Source of the DNA: Mermis nigrescens
Lineage: Eukaryota > Nematoda > Enoplea > Mermithida > Mermithidae
Reading direction: 5' to 3'
Assembly (NCBI GenBank): GCA_036768485.1
Contig: JAVLUZ010000142.1
Coordinates: 2,303,259-2,367,258, forward strand
DNA length: 64,000 nt
Position 1 is the stretch's first letter. Each line of letters opens with the position of its first letter. The translations under genes and the position numbers were made by a program. This document shows positions 1-12,230 of the stretch, one piece after another. The notes under the pieces were generated by a model that saw only the letters and a list, made by a program, of their open reading frames with translations, ran no database searches and was not told where the DNA came from.

Positions 1-418
1 ACCCCGACCGGGGGTGAAAATCTGACCCCGTCGATCACTGAAATAAACATCGAAATAAGTAAATTTCAAAATTATGATGTTTGTCAATCGTCAGCAGCCG
101 AATTTTTAAAGGGCAAAAACGTTCCTTCGGTTGTCTGCATCTATATACATATTGATACGCTTTTCAGATTAAGATCTAAAAATAATTTGAAATGCATTAC
201 CTCATCGAAGGAGAGATTTAAAGGTATAATTTTATTTATTATTATGTACAATTTTCTACGTATGTACATATCTAGAAATTCTGCAAGATTAAATGAGATA
301 TTTGCTTGTTAAAAAATACGATTATAAATCCACAAATTTAGAAATTGCAGCAAGACAAGCATTGAAGTGAATTCTTCCCTAAAAAATGAATGGAATTAAA
401 AAAAGAAACATTAATCAC

Positions 419-562
419 CATGGCCAAAAGATCTAGCAATTCGATGGGCAAAGGGTCAAACTGGAGCCGGGCGCATACTAAGTCAATAAACATCTGGAGC
501 AAGTGAAATATGCCTTCCTGAATATCCTGGCTCCAACGGTTGACTTGATATGATGTCGTGAG
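419..562 (-). CDS. USP9X: USP9X/fat facets-like deubiquitinase, N-terminal exon (third of three seen)
   Basis: This exon is 144 nt, 48 codons, phase 0 at both ends. It lies between an acceptor ending in tctttttcaag and a donor GTGATT after ..GCCATG. The peptide includes YQVNRW, DLVCARLQ, DPLPIELLDLLAM and aligns in order with the human USP9X stretch around AVSGW, LVELCVAKL and LLELLAMALNP, from my knowledge of that family. This part of USP9X is the non-catalytic helical N-terminal region; the ubiquitin protease domain lies far downstream and is outside the window. An upstream AG at 623-624 would add about 20 residues with no counterpart in USP9X, so I chose the inner acceptor. The next exon, expected to start near the NPH motif, must lie left of the window. 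Confidence 0.8.
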
Positions 563-2378
563 CTTGAAAAAGATAAAAACTCTAGAATTTTCTGCGGAAG
601 TAGAAAATGAAGCTGCCATCAGCTGAAAAATATGGCCACAAGCGGTAGAAATGTCATCATGCCAATGACTCAATATAAAGAGAGATAGGCATATCAAAGC
701 GATATAAATATGTAAGCATACATGTACTGTACTTATGATGCATTGCAGACATGCAAATGGATTGAGATAGACCCCCAGAATGAAAAAATTGAAAAATTTC
801 TGACGATCATAAATCAAAATAAGAACAACGATTTGATGAAAATCGACACGTAAAATTGCTTAAAAGTGATCATATATCGAGGATTGATATAGTTTTTATG
901 CTATTTAAGCATTTATAAAAAGTTTTTGATGCCATTTTAGATCAAAAACGTTTAAAAAGCTCAAAAATACATGTGCGTACATAAAAGCTACTAAAATTTA
1001 ACAGATTTTTTCTGGGGTACACGTACACATTCTTAATTAGTATTAAGTCCGACTTTTATCATTTGCGAGTCATGTTGCTCAGAGAACGAGTATTTCTAAA
1101 ACAGAAAACGTTTTAAAAAACAACAAACTGCAAAAAAGCAACGACGAAAAGTCGAATTGTTTAAGAATAGCGAATTGTGTGAGAAACAGGTTATACCATA
1201 CATACATGTAATCGCCCGAAATTCTGGATGGGGTTCTCGAGAATTTTTATGGGGGGGGTAAATGACCTCCAATCTTTTGCCGTAAAAGGCCAAAAAAACA
1301 CCTGAAACGATCAGAAAATTCAATTTTTGAAAATCGGAGGGGGTAAAAAATTTTCTGTCTTTGGAAATAGGGGAACAACTAAGTTTAGGTGAGGGATCAA
1401 TAATTCCTCATCCGTGGCGCATATCCTGCAGGGCAACTGATCTTAATACAATCCCTTCAGCAGGGTATATTGCTGAGCGGCAAAAATCATCATCATCATG
1501 AAAAAATCGAATATTATCATATGGGTAAGAAAAAATAAAAATGGAAAATTACACATGAAATCTAATATATGTACTACACATTCATATTAGGTTAAATGAG
1601 ACTGGGTGAATAGCAATAAGACACTTAAATAAATTTGTTGCGGAAAAGCTGAAATTAGGAAAGACAAGAAAAATTTATTTGTTAATTTAGTCTATTTATT
1701 TATTAATGTAATTTACTAATTAATTTAATGTTTATTGACAATTGTTTCCAAGTTATTAACCTTGACACAAGTCATATTTTTGTTGTTAGCTTAATAATTA
1801 AATAATTAGTTAACATACTCAACACTGAATTGAAATAACAACTTGACTATCACACATGGGCATAGGAGTGAGAATAGGTAGGTATTACCCCTATTAAAGG
1901 TTTCGATAATCAAGTACTGTCGGGCGATTTTAAGAAGATGGAAGATGGTGCAAGACAATTTTTGAGCTAACTGTGGAAAAAAGGCCAAAAATACCTGAAA
2001 ATAGCAAAAATAAAGAAAAATTTCGGCGCTTCGCGGCGTATTGATCAATTTGTGTATGTTTCATCGCTAAAAACCCATAAATCAGCTAAACTTCATTAAA
2101 AATGGTCAATAAACCTAGTTTACCCCAGATAATGTGCTACTGTACCATATAACAGTAGCCTATGAGTTTTTGGGATCGTGTTAGACATGTACAATATACC
2201 GTATGACAATTCCTGGACTTCAGCCCCCTCTCACCACCTCTACCTTGCCCATGCATGTTGACTATTAATTAGAAGGATGTCGATCCGACAACGATAGCCT
2301 ACTACACTCTTAAACAATAGCAGATACGTATGATAACGGAACTGTAAAAAAACACCACTTCGTCGACTAATGACCAAC
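563..2378 (-). other. USP9X-like intron with degenerate repeat copies
   Basis: This intron lies between the second and third recognised USP9X-like exons. It holds AT-rich sequence and fragments of a G-run repeat around 1200-1390 (a CATACATGTA-like end followed by stretches of Gs), resembling MITE family B. ORFs read here are low-complexity and not gene-like. Confidence 0.5.
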
Positions 2379-2449
2379 CTTTTCAAGGCAAGCTTGCAGA
2401 CATCCTTTAGTTAAGAACTGCCTGCACGTTTCATCGGATTCAGCTAATC
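2379..2449 (-). CDS. USP9X: USP9X/fat facets-like deubiquitinase, N-terminal exon (second of three seen)
   Basis: This exon is 71 nt, too short for ordinary ORF calling. The acceptor is a strong ttttttgcag and the donor is GTTGGT after ..GAAAAG. With one base from the preceding exon it reads G-LAESDETCRQFLTKGCLQ.., matching the USP9X segment KKGLDVKSEACQRFF. It starts in phase 1 and ends in phase 0, exactly as its two neighbours require. The phase agreement over three exons, plus the conserved C-R/Q-x-F pattern, is the main evidence that this is a live gene and not a stray fragment. Introns on either side are about 1.1 kb and 1.8 kb. Confidence 0.8.
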
Positions 2450-3546
2450 CTGCAAAAAAACAAAAATATAACAATGCAAAATAATGAACAATGATCGAGT
2501 GATAAGAATCTCATTATCTCATTTTTTGATTATCTTTGCATTTTTTCATTACTATTAAAATTTAACTAAAACTATGCAACGGCAGGGTAGCAGTCATGCA
2601 TGATCTTCGGGGTTGGGTGAAACAGTTCCACACTCCGACAGTAAGTTTTCACACCTACCCCAAATTTTTAATTTCCAAACAAAAACGTAGAAAAGGTGCT
2701 GTTTCAAGCGTTTTTAACGATTTGTTAGCTCAAAAGTGCCAAAGTTTCGGCGCTTCACGCCATTTACTTATTTTTTGACTATGTTTTGTTCAATTTACTC
2801 GATCTTCTCACATTGTTTTGGTTTTTTCATGTTTTAAAAAAGAAATAGGATTGCCAGAAACGTCAAAAAATTGTCTTTCTAATGCATACCCATCGCCTTT
2901 AGGCCCAACAAGAGGCACTTTAGGGAAAAAATTGGTTTCACCCCCCCCACAAATGCATAAAGAGAGGGAGAGGGAGGGGATTTACCTCCGCTTAAAGATC
3001 GGCCAGACAAGGTAATATCCGGCGATTTTTAGCAGACGTAACGTATTCTCCCTCATTTTTGATGACAAAAGCAGTAACAATGTGTGCTTTTTACTCGAAA
3101 AGCGCCCAAAATCAATCACTTTATATATTTTTTAGTGTTAACAGTGATATAATGCAGTCGAAATAAAATCGACTACAAATGCTTCAAAATTAGGTATTAC
3201 CACGAAAAATCGTTAAAATTTGGATTTCTGAGATTTCACCCCCACCCCCTGCCGACCCTGACCTTAGGCATCATAATTCACCCCTCCCCTAATTTTCATG
3301 CTGCGCATGTCTAGTACATAGCAGTGATATTTTTATGAAAACAGTTGAGTTATGTACGCATACAATCAAGATTTACATAAAACGTATGCAGGCTGGCTTA
3401 GGCCAAAACAGATTGAAACTGGGCTCAGATGTGTAAACTGGAATCTACTAGTCTCGTCGAGCATACATAATGCATATTAAAACGAAACGGTTTTCTAGCG
3501 CCATAATTGCATTCACCATCAACACGCATAAAAAACGTAGCAGCAC

Positions 3547-3693
3547 CTGCTTTTGCAAATTTAATAGCAGCCGCTAAACATCTGCCAAACGATTCATCTC
3601 TTTTGAATGGTATATTCCAATCAGCTGTGAATACTCTTCCTTGTAACTCGTAGAAATGAGCCGTTGGAAATTCGAGAACATCGGAGTTGGGAC
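3547..3693 (-). CDS. USP9X: USP9X/fat facets-like deubiquitinase, N-terminal exon (first of three seen)
   Basis: This exon is 147 nt, entered with 2 nt of a split codon and left with 1 nt. The acceptor is probably ..cgatatag and the donor CAG|GTGCTG. The peptide contains VLEFPTAHFYELQ, then DWNIPF, then GRCLAAAIKFAKAG, which lines up with USP9X FPHTDLAKL, WVVPVLP and LEAAIDLSKKG. Function by homology: a large cytosolic deubiquitinase involved in protein turnover, endocytosis and development (fat facets in flies). Earlier exons with the start codon should lie to the right, but I could not pick them out in 3.7-10 kb. The acceptor is less certain than the donor because its pyrimidine tract is weak. 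Confidence 0.75.
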
Positions 3694-5021
3694 CTATATC
3701 GCAAGACAAATCGAAATATGTATTTATCATGAAATCTTCTTAAAACGTCATTGTTAAGTAAGAGCCGGATATTTTCGTTGTAAATAGTAAATACCACGTT
3801 ATAAATTATAAGGAAAAAATTTTATAAGTAAAAATAGAGAGTGCAAGGCTGTTGAATTTATATATCTTACCTACCTTACCTCAAGAATATACCTACGAAT
3901 TTTTCGCCCTTCTGTTTAAAAGTGATACATACACGTATGCAGGCCCGTAGCCAAAGGGGAAGAGGGCACCTGCCCCCGAAACAAAATTTATTTTTTTAGA
4001 AGATCCCATATATCATGCACATTGAAGTAAGGGGTATTTAACTCCCCCCCGCTGAAGGGTCAGACAAATATGTACTGATCATCGATATTGAGCTGACGGA
4101 ACATTTTCTGCATCAATTTTGAGGGAGAGAGGGGATTGGATTCATAATTTTTACTCAATAAGCACTCAAAATTGTGTTAAATGGTCTAAAAATTAAAATT
4201 TCTCGCCAAATTGATCAATTTGTATATTTTTGTGTTAAAAGTGATATAACGCAATCAAAATGAACTAAAAATGCGGTATTACCATGCAAAAACGTTTTAT
4301 AAAGACTAATTTGACTATTTCCGTCATTTGACTAACAAAAAAATGGTGAACACCAAATTACTGGTCTAGGTTTCTTTCATTTTATCACCCCCCGCTGCCC
4401 GTGACCTTGTGAATCTATGGAAAGGCCCCAAGGATAAAATAAGTTTTTCTGAAAGATTTTTAAGAACTAAAATTTTGATACTTTTAGCTTTCTGCACTCA
4501 GTTAAGCAATGTAATATTTTTCTTTTTCTAGTCCGCAAAGCGCGTTTTGTCTTTATCCATTCTGAAAGCCTGTTTTGTCTTACATATATAGGCACCTTGT
4601 CACATTGTCAAAAAATAACTATGTATTCGTACATATGTAACTGCTGCTAAAAAAGACAAATAACCACTAGTTAATGAATATTGTAAACAATTCAACATAT
4701 GTACATATATGCGCCACATTCTCGTAAGTTCACACATTTGATTGTTTCTTAAATCTATTCAAGAAGCTCAGACTGAAATGTTCCAAATTGAGTTAAGATA
4801 AGGCAAATAGTCTATCCCGATTGATGAATTCCTATATGTTTGACCGTAAAAGCGATGTACATAACACTACCAAAATAAATTGGAAATGCTGTAAAAACAC
4901 AGTCGTACCGCATAAAACAAGTTATATCGGATCGGCTATTTTGAACGTCTTCGTCATTTAACCAACACAGGCTTAATGTTTTATTAATTTCACATTATAT
5001 AAGGTTTCCCCACCCCACTCC
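3694..5021. other. no gene seen; degenerate C/G-run repeats
   Basis: I see no credible exon here. A diffuse repeat with runs of C or G and phrases such as gcaggcccgtagccaaag (around 3940) and acccccccgctg recurs at roughly 2600-3320, 3935-4430 and 4985-5520. I could not define ends or target duplications. The 5' exons of the USP9X-like gene may be hidden here. Confidence 0.4.
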
Positions 5022-5096
5022 GAAAAACTTCCAGGTTACGAGCCATACAAGAACATGGAAAAAACTTCCAGGTTACGAGCCATACAAGAGCATGGA
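5022..5096. repeat. 36-37 bp tandem duplication
   Basis: The phrase aaaaacttccaggttacgag with its extension through catacaagaacatgg occurs twice head to tail with about one difference. It sits beside a degenerate G-run repeat. Confidence 0.8.
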
Positions 5097-5149
5097 GTGA
5101 GAGAGGGGTATTTACCACCTGAGCTTTGAAAAACTGATAGGTATACAGC

Positions 5150-5480
5150 GATTGTGGCCGAAAAACCAATGCTGTTTAGCCCTTTTTTGGGCTCAGAAAG
5201 TTAGCTATACAGCCTTTTTGGGCTCAGAAAACTAGCTATATAGTCTTTTTTAAGCTCAGAAATCCTAATTAATTGTCGTTTTTGAGTTTCAAAATGATAT
5301 ATGCATAGCTATTTTGTCGACTACAAAAAGGGATTAATCGCTATCTTTAGTCCAAAAAGGCTATATAGCTATGTTTATAAATCCAAAAAGGCTATATAGC
5401 TAGTTTTCTGAGACCAAAAAGGCTAAATAGCTAATTTTCTGACCCCGAAAGGACTATAGAGCCAGCTATCTAGCAATGTT
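5150..5480. repeat. fold-back repeat made of ~33-bp units
   Basis: On the left, a unit with the core TTTTTGGGCTCAGAAA..TAGCTATA is repeated about three times. On the right the reverse complement (CTATATAGCTAGTTTTCTGAG.CCAAAAAGG) is repeated about four times. The two halves can pair over most of their length around a short AT-rich centre near 5290-5330. It looks like a small fold-back element with tandemly amplified arms. Confidence 0.7.
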
Positions 5481-6292
5481 TGGATTTCATCCCTCTGAAA
5501 GTTTTACCTTGCGCACCTATGCTACGAGCCTGTATACATGTATGTACAGATATATAGCAAGTATAAAATGAATAATTTTGCAAGACAGTCGAATTCATTT
5601 CATACAAAATATTTAGATAAACAATTAGTTATTTAGATTTTTGATTCGAGAATACAACTGAGTGACTCGTAGGTGAGCTGCAGAAAGAATACCTATGTCA
5701 TAAGAAACAAAGGAGGACTACGCTTAATTTCCTTGCTAAAACATTTACATATTAACAGCTATAGCGTTATATGTAGATCAGATAAGAAACAATGCGAACA
5801 TCGTCCGCGTGTAAACGAATATAACGAAAGAAAAACGGCATAATATATTTGTACTCAGTGAAGTGCTCTTGTTCAAACAATAGAAGGACAACAAAAAAGC
5901 TTTTCAAACAATGAGATGCTAAAAATGCGATTCGATATCTAAGTGCAACAAGGAATCGAATGGAGCTGCAAACCCTCCATATCACTTAATTTGCGCATTT
6001 CCTCCACGACTAGTTTTTTAACTTAATGAGAATAAAATAATAATTAAAAGAAGAAGGACAAATTAATGTAGATGCACGTCAGAGGAGACAAAATTGTTAC
6101 CCTGTAGGTTACTAGACAGCTAAGCAGAGCAGGTGGGAATATACTTTTAATTTGCAGCTTTTGGGAATGTATGTACATACATTGATCACTCGTGCATAAA
6201 TGCCACTAACCGTCCACTTCCATCTTCTCGGTAATTGAGCCTTGTTCCCCAGTGTGAGGAACAAGTTCCATTTTGTTACAGTCAGAGCCGGA
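5481..6292. other. no gene seen
   Basis: This is AT-rich sequence. Minus-strand ORFs of 70 codons or so at 5767-5985 and 6112-6333 have no recognisable motifs, and the second runs into the tandem duplication. I treat the stretch as noncoding. Confidence 0.4.
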
Positions 6293-6990
6293 TGCGGCAT
6301 GTTGCCGACTAAACCCGTGAGCAGTTGGAACATCGTTGGTTAGTAACGATACAGCTTCACTAACATCATTCTAAAAAATACAGAACTACATACGAGTACA
6401 TATGTAATTGTTTAGTAAGCTGTACTGATGAATGCCATCAGCTATTACATTTAAGCATACATTTTACAGGGGATATACGGTAGCCTAACCTATCCCCACC
6501 CAAAATTGGCCGTTCGCCCTCCATTCCCGAAAGCCGGAAAATTATTGAACCCCGATTTTAGGGAAGCATTGAATTTTTTAATCCGTTTCTAGGCGTTTTT
6601 TGATTGTTTTCCTCCAAAAATTAAGGTTATATATCCAGCCCCCTATGCGGCATTTCGCCGACTAAACCTATGAGCAGTTGGAACATCGTTGGTAAGTTAC
6701 ACTACAGCTTCACTAACATCATTCTAAAAAATATAGAACTACATACGAGCGCAAGCTCTATTGATGAATGCCATCAGCTATTATATACATATAAGCATAC
6801 ATGTAACACGAGGGATAGAGTAACCTGAAGTACTCCCCACCCAAAGTTAGCCGTTCGCCCTCCATCCCCCCAAGCCGGAAAATTATTGACCCCCAAGTTT
6901 AAAGGAAAAATTGAATTTTTTTACCCGTTTGTCAGGCTTTTGTTGATTGCTTTTCTCCAAAAATTGAGGTTATATATCCAGCCCCCTTAG
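6293..6990. repeat. 353-bp tandem duplication containing MITE B
   Basis: The unit starting TGCGGCAT..CGCCGACTAAACC recurs 353 bp later (6293 and 6646) and stays alignable through agcagttggaacatcg, gaatgccatcagctatt and ttatatccagcccc. Each copy contains the left part of a family B MITE. Only the second copy keeps its right end, so the duplication followed the MITE insertion and broke off the first copy. Confidence 0.85.
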
Positions 6991-7036
6991 AAATGGCCGG
7001 GGACCCCCATCTAAAATTTTTAGCAGTTACATGTAG
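6796..7036. mobile_element. MITE family B, hAT-like, 241 bp
   Basis: The ends are CATACATGTAAC and GTTACATGTAG, an imperfect terminal inverted repeat. The element is flanked by a perfect 8-bp duplication CATATAAG (6788-6795 and 7037-7044). An 8-bp target duplication is typical of hAT elements. It has no coding capacity. Confidence 0.85.
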
Positions 7037-7044
7037 CATATAAG

Positions 7045-9229
7045 AATAGATCACTTAAATAAGCGACCACTTAAATTTATCGAAGCCAAACAATAATAGC
7101 TTCGGCACAATCACACAAGATGACAAGGTAGTCATAATTACGAGACAATGCTCGATTATAATGGTAGAAAAATAATTACGATGCATTGAAAATTATTAAA
7201 AAATTGTGTAGAAAACATACATTTTAATTGGCAAGGAAAGGTTAGCGTTAGCATAGACTCAATAATTAATGATTACCATATCAGATTATTCTTACTATTG
7301 AGAGTATGAAGAAAAGCTATAGGCATTATACCCGTAAACTGTCGCTGATAAAGCATAACACTTTTTTAATTACTTTGCACATTATGACATCAGTACCGAA
7401 GCCATACGACACCTAAAAATGATTTATTATATGCTCTTAAGTATAAAAGCATCCGGATTTGATACAAGACACATTCATGATCATAAATGAGAAAACAATC
7501 GTTTTCGGCATAATTTTCATAGAACTGCGTAATGTCAAAATTGTACGCACCAACTCCTACTGTTTACTCATAAAATGTAAAATACGAGTCAAAAACTTAA
7601 CAATGTTCCTACATTCTATGACTTTTAATATTTACTAATAGCTTTATCAGAAGTGATCAAAAATTATTAAATCGAATATTGTGATCCTTCTTTATTTGAG
7701 CTAAGAAATATCAAAGAAAGGTTCAAATTATTTCGATTACCTTCGCAAGGTTTAGGGCCCATTTGATCTCGGCTTCATCGTAAAACCCCATGGAAAATAG
7801 AAGCGCAACATTTTCGTCGCTTACTATGCAGTCCATTGCAGAATTAAATATTTTATCTTAGCGTGGCCTACATACAGCGTTAGAAGATAAAAATAATTTT
7901 GCAACTTAGGAGCTAGGTGTAAATTTAGAATACGAGTCGAGTTCCGTCAAAAATCCGTAAAAATGGTTTAATAAAGTTCGGATTTTTAAGAAAATGTTTT
8001 GAAGTCGTAATAAGCTTGAGAAAAATAAAGAGGACACTGACCTACAGGATAAATGGCAAAACTTCCAAATCTTAAGCACTGAAGAATTGTGAACTTTAGG
8101 GCCCTATAGCTCCCTCAATAGTCTAATAATTATAATTTAATTTTTTCTACGCCTTCTTTGCACTTTTCTGCATTTTTTGTAAGACATCCGAACTTTCAAG
8201 TGATTTCTACCCATTTCTGACGGAATCCATATTCCGCACGCTTGTCCGAGTTTTATAATGGCTTAGGTTAGGTTGGGTTTAGGTTTTTATGGGTTTTTGG
8301 ATTTTGTGGGTTCTTAGGTGCAATATTCGAAATGATTTTAGAACATGGTCCAAACCAAAACTTCGAAAATCCCTCGAACATATCCTAAAAACAAATTTTT
8401 CAGATAGGTAACCTTGAAACAAGGCGCGAAAAAACTTTGATAGAAAACCAACAATTACTTTCCGAAGCGTTCGAGGTTTGCATGAAAATGTCCTATTTTC
8501 GACACGTTTACAGAAATAGGCAATAAAGAACCTTGCAAAGTTTTTCTACTAAGAATTCCCTTTTTGGGCATATTCGACATGCTGAGCACGACTACGGAAA
8601 GAATCTTGCGAAAAAATATGTTTCTGATTCAAGCATATGCTAATTTATGCAAACTTTAAAAAAATGCACATAGATCGACGGAGCAGCTGTACAGTGGCGT
8701 AGTTAATGGGGGAGGGGAATTCCCCTTTCCCCCTAGTAAAAAATTTGAATTTTCTAAAATGGAGCTATGCGATTGCGTAACGCTGTTCTGCGACAGTTTT
8801 TTTGAGAATAAACTCTGGAAATTCGGTGTTTGTGCCTATTTCTTCTAGTTTCAGCTATTATCTTAACTTAATGGCAACAAAAAGCTACAAAGCTTTTGTC
8901 GCCATGAGAAGATTACCTATTTTCAAACATTTCTAGTCAATAAAAATTAGAAAGTATGCTGGAAATTCGCACGCTTTGCACAGATTGCATTTTTTAAAGC
9001 TTCATAGCATGACAACAGTCTACAAAAAAATCGCATCTCATGCGTTCAAGAATTTATTAGTCACTCTGGCATGGAATATGAGAAAATTTCCGCGCTTTGC
9101 GCCAGTCTATTTTACCTAGGCACTTATCGGTAGAATTCGTGTATTTTCGTTTATTACTTCTAGACAATAAATATTTTCCTGGCAAAAAAATAAAAACTCC
9201 ATAATTTATCAATATGAAGCTAAGCGCCA
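7045..9229. other. no gene seen
   Basis: This is AT-rich sequence without convincing ORFs, splice-bordered exons or element ends. A short gggggagggg stretch near 8700 resembles the decayed G-run repeats seen elsewhere. Confidence 0.4.
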
Positions 9230-10330
9230 AAAATTTTGAAATTTCACCTGTCTAAGACGCATTTTTGCATAACAAAAATTGTCCGAATCCGGTGCGGCCT
9301 AAACAATAATAACAAGTAATAAAACAAGGTAAATGAATTCCATGCAAAGCACCGGAAAATTTCGACATTTGACCTCTCTAAAACGCATTTTTGCATTATA
9401 AAAATGGTCCAAATCCGTGCAAAAGATGAGAATTTTCAGTCATACTAAGGTTCTAGAGCCAGATGTCGATAAAAAAGCTGCATGTGGCGCGGAACGGCCT
9501 AGCATCCATAACGAGTGATAAAATTAGGTAGGCAATTCAACGCGCGTAGAGCGCCAGAAAATTTTGACATTTTCCCTCTCTAAAAGCATTTTTGCATTAC
9601 AAAAATTGTTCAAAGCCGTGCAGAAGATGAGGATTTTTAATCATAGAAAAGTTCTAGAGCGAGTTGTCGATAAAAGTGCTGCAATCAGCGCGGCGCGGCC
9701 TAAACATTAATAACAAGTAGAAATGGAAAATTTCGATGTTCTATCTCTCTAAAACGCATTTTTGCATAACAAAAAATTTTCCACAAACGCCAACCAAGCA
9801 TCGGAATTTTTCCATTTCTCAAAATTTTGGTTGACAAATAGACCAAAAAAGTGGAAAAAACGGTGATGTAGTTGGCGTGGCGACTGGCGTACGTACTTGT
9901 ATGCTGAGCACCGTTTTTTCCTAGCGATTTGGTTGACATTATAGACAGTAGAAAATCGTACGCTTTACACGTTGGCGGTGATTTGTACACTTTGTTTAAA
10001 AATTTTGCGTTTTGCTAGGAATATCACGATCAGTAATATGTATGTTATTTCTGTTCAAACTTGATTTTCCTACCTAAAGTAGAGCATTTAAGCGATTTCT
10101 GAAGTCACTTTCAAATATAAGAACTCAATAATTTATCAATATGGCGCGAAGCGCCAAACAATTTTTGAAGTCTCACCTCTCTTAAACGCATTTTCGCATT
10201 ACAAAAATTCCAAATTTCCGGCGCAGCCTAAATTTCAATAGCACAAGTAATAAAATTTAATAAATTCGGCGCCGAGCGCCGAAAAATTTGACAGTTTACC
10301 TCTCTAAAACGTATTTTTGTATCACAAAAC
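9230..10330. repeat. diverged ~130-200 bp repeat array (GCGCTTCGCGCC-type)
   Basis: The phrase AAAACGCATTTTTGCAT recurs near 9250, 9384, 9587, 9754 and 10185. Each copy is followed by an aaaaattgtccaaa-like phrase and preceded by a GCG-rich word such as gcgccaaaa. Related units lie at 15080-15320, 16680-17030, 18000-18120 and 18480-18640. This looks like an old dispersed or satellite-like family. I see no gene in it. Confidence 0.7.
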
Positions 10331-10560
10331 CGTGCAGAAGACAGGTTGGAAAAAACTAGCCTAAATAATTTTAAATTTTATGCTATAGGTTTTTTAGTAG
10401 GTTTTTGAGGTTTTATTGGGTTTTTTAAGGTTTTTAATTGGTTTTTTTCTAGGTTTTTCTCTCAAACTCATGAACTAGGAGGCCTACAGTATTCTAGTAT
10501 GATTGAACACCTAAGCACGAGCTGAAGCATTCTTAGCGAAATACTTATAAGTCACCTATA

Positions 10561-12230
10561 GTCATGGCCTCTAAAAAAACCCATTTTTGTTTTTTTCGCC
10601 AATATCTCTCTATAGAAGCATCTTTATTCCAGTTTTTTGCGGTATTTTATTGAGGCTTTAGAAGCTCCAGCTATTGCATTGATTCACTCTTTCTTCTGTG
10701 GTTAGTAATTTAAAAAAAACAAAACTTTAAAAAACCCACTGTTCCTAAAAAAACCCATGTACCCTAAAAAAACCAATTTTTCTAAAGTGTTTTTTATGAG
10801 TTAAAGTGATTATTTGAGGGTTTTAGCTGTATTTTCTTGATAATTTGCAAGTATGTGAATAGAAACTAAGCATTTTAAATGATCTGAACACATCATGAAC
10901 ATTTTATTCATAAAAATCAATCATTTATCATGCTTAAGACATTTTCAACTGCTAACGACCGTATGCTTCACAGAATTGCTTCCAGATCTGTGTGATTTCC
11001 TTGAAGATGTACTCTTCAATCAATATTGCATTAGAAGCTGCAAGTTCGCTTGATATTGGGCCATAGAAAATGTCCTTTGCTGGGACGAATTCCATAGGAG
11101 CGCCTGGCTTGTTGACAAATCTGCCTTCTCCTCTGAAGTCTAGAAACTTGAATGATGCCTGATTTCCTGGTTCACCTTCATCTTTGCAAAATACCTTGTT
11201 TAAGCTGCCAATGTAAAACTTTCTAGGCTTGTCAAAGTGTACAGCAAAAAGCTTGCGGCCCACATTTTCTTCACAATCGTCATCATTCAAGAGTTTTTGA
11301 ATCGTAGACAACTTTTCATTCAATTCATCATCATTGTCCGAGCCAATGCTGGCTTCTTCACTTTCAATGCTTGCTAAGCTGCCTAATTCGTCGATTTCAC
11401 TTTCAGAAGAGCTGCTAGATGAGATTCTGCGCTTCGATTTAGCTGCAGGACGTTTCGGTGTGCTTTGTATTGCCCTTTCAATTTCTTCATGCGTTATGAT
11501 AGATGCGTTCATATTAACTCTTGGTCTTTTCTTTTTAGCTCCAACCTGTTGAGCTGGACCTTGATTGAAGCGGGAAGCTACTACACCTAGGAAGCTGTTG
11601 GGCGATGATTAGCGTGGGTTTTTTTAGGGCCAAATGGGTTTTTTTAGGTACACACATTTGGGCGATGATTAGCGTGGATTTTTTTAGGGCCAAATGGGTT
11701 TTTTTAGGTACACACATTTCAGGTTCATTTATTTTAGGAACCAATTAAGATTCTGAAAAATTAATGACATAGACATGTAGCTTAATCTCTATTCTTCACT
11801 CTGTGAAGTTTTGAACAAATTTAGAGGTGGGTTTTTTTAGAGGACATGTGGGTTTTTTTAGGTTAGACTTCAGTGGATTACTGTAGGTCAGGGGTCATGG
11901 CTGTGACCATGACATTTGTTTTCCAAGCAGAGTAAGATAAGGCCTAAAATGTAAACATGTTGGAAATGGATGCGAATCTTCCCTTCCGGCGTCAAATTGA
12001 CTCAAAATCCTGCAAAAAACAAACGATTTTGACGCATTTTAAGAGAAAGTTTCAACAAAATTATCCTCATTGCTGGAACTTGCTCAATTTTTTTGCCGAT
12101 GTATTTTGTGTATATATAGTGTGCTTATGATGCATGCAAAAAATTAGCTCTTGATTGTCAATACAAGCTGAGATATGAGGTGGGTTTTTTTATGTATCAC
12201 TTTCGAGTGGGTTTTTTTAGAGGCCATGAC
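10561..12230. mobile_element. 1.67-kb DNA transposon, internally deleted
   Basis: The ends read GTCATGGCCTCTAAAAAAAC and its reverse complement, at least 23 bp of near-perfect inverted repeat. Outside lie ..CCTATA on the left and TATATA.. on the right, so the target duplication is TA or TATA. The subterminal motif CCTAAAAAAACCCA recurs at least ten times in opposite orientations near the two ends (10730-10785; 11610-11715; 11825-11865; 12180-12225). Two of those copies sit in a 60-bp tandem repeat at 11600-11720. It contains one coding exon but no catalytic domain. The superfamily is unassigned; a TA duplication would suggest Tc1/mariner-like or a similar group. Confidence 0.8.
10952..11586 (-). 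CDS. last exon of a transposon-encoded protein (probable transposase C-terminus)
   Basis: This exon lies inside the TIR element. An in-frame stretch open from a good acceptor (ccaacagcttcctag) reads through a basic AKKKRPRVN, a nuclear-localisation-like motif. It continues through a Ser/Asp/Glu-rich acidic linker to a compact C-terminal module with FAVHFDKPRKFYIGSL, SFKFLDFRGEG and FVPAKDIF, and stops at 10952. Such small beta-rich modules (..YIGxV..VKFL..F..P..DI) occur at the C-termini of several insect and cnidarian transposon proteins; that is my recollection, not a search result. The internal ATG at 11512 gives 186 codons, but the frame is open upstream to the splice site. Only about 640 bp remain between this exon and the far end, so the catalytic part has been deleted. 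Confidence 0.6.

Noticed and set aside
563..625. Longer USP9X-like exon using the ttttcag acceptor near 623
   Set aside because: It would insert about 20 residues that have no counterpart in the family; the inner acceptor at 563 joins the conserved residues directly and keeps phase.
338..817. 159-codon minus-strand ORF as a single gene
   Set aside because: Only its 419-562 part matches a known protein; the rest is intron on both sides.
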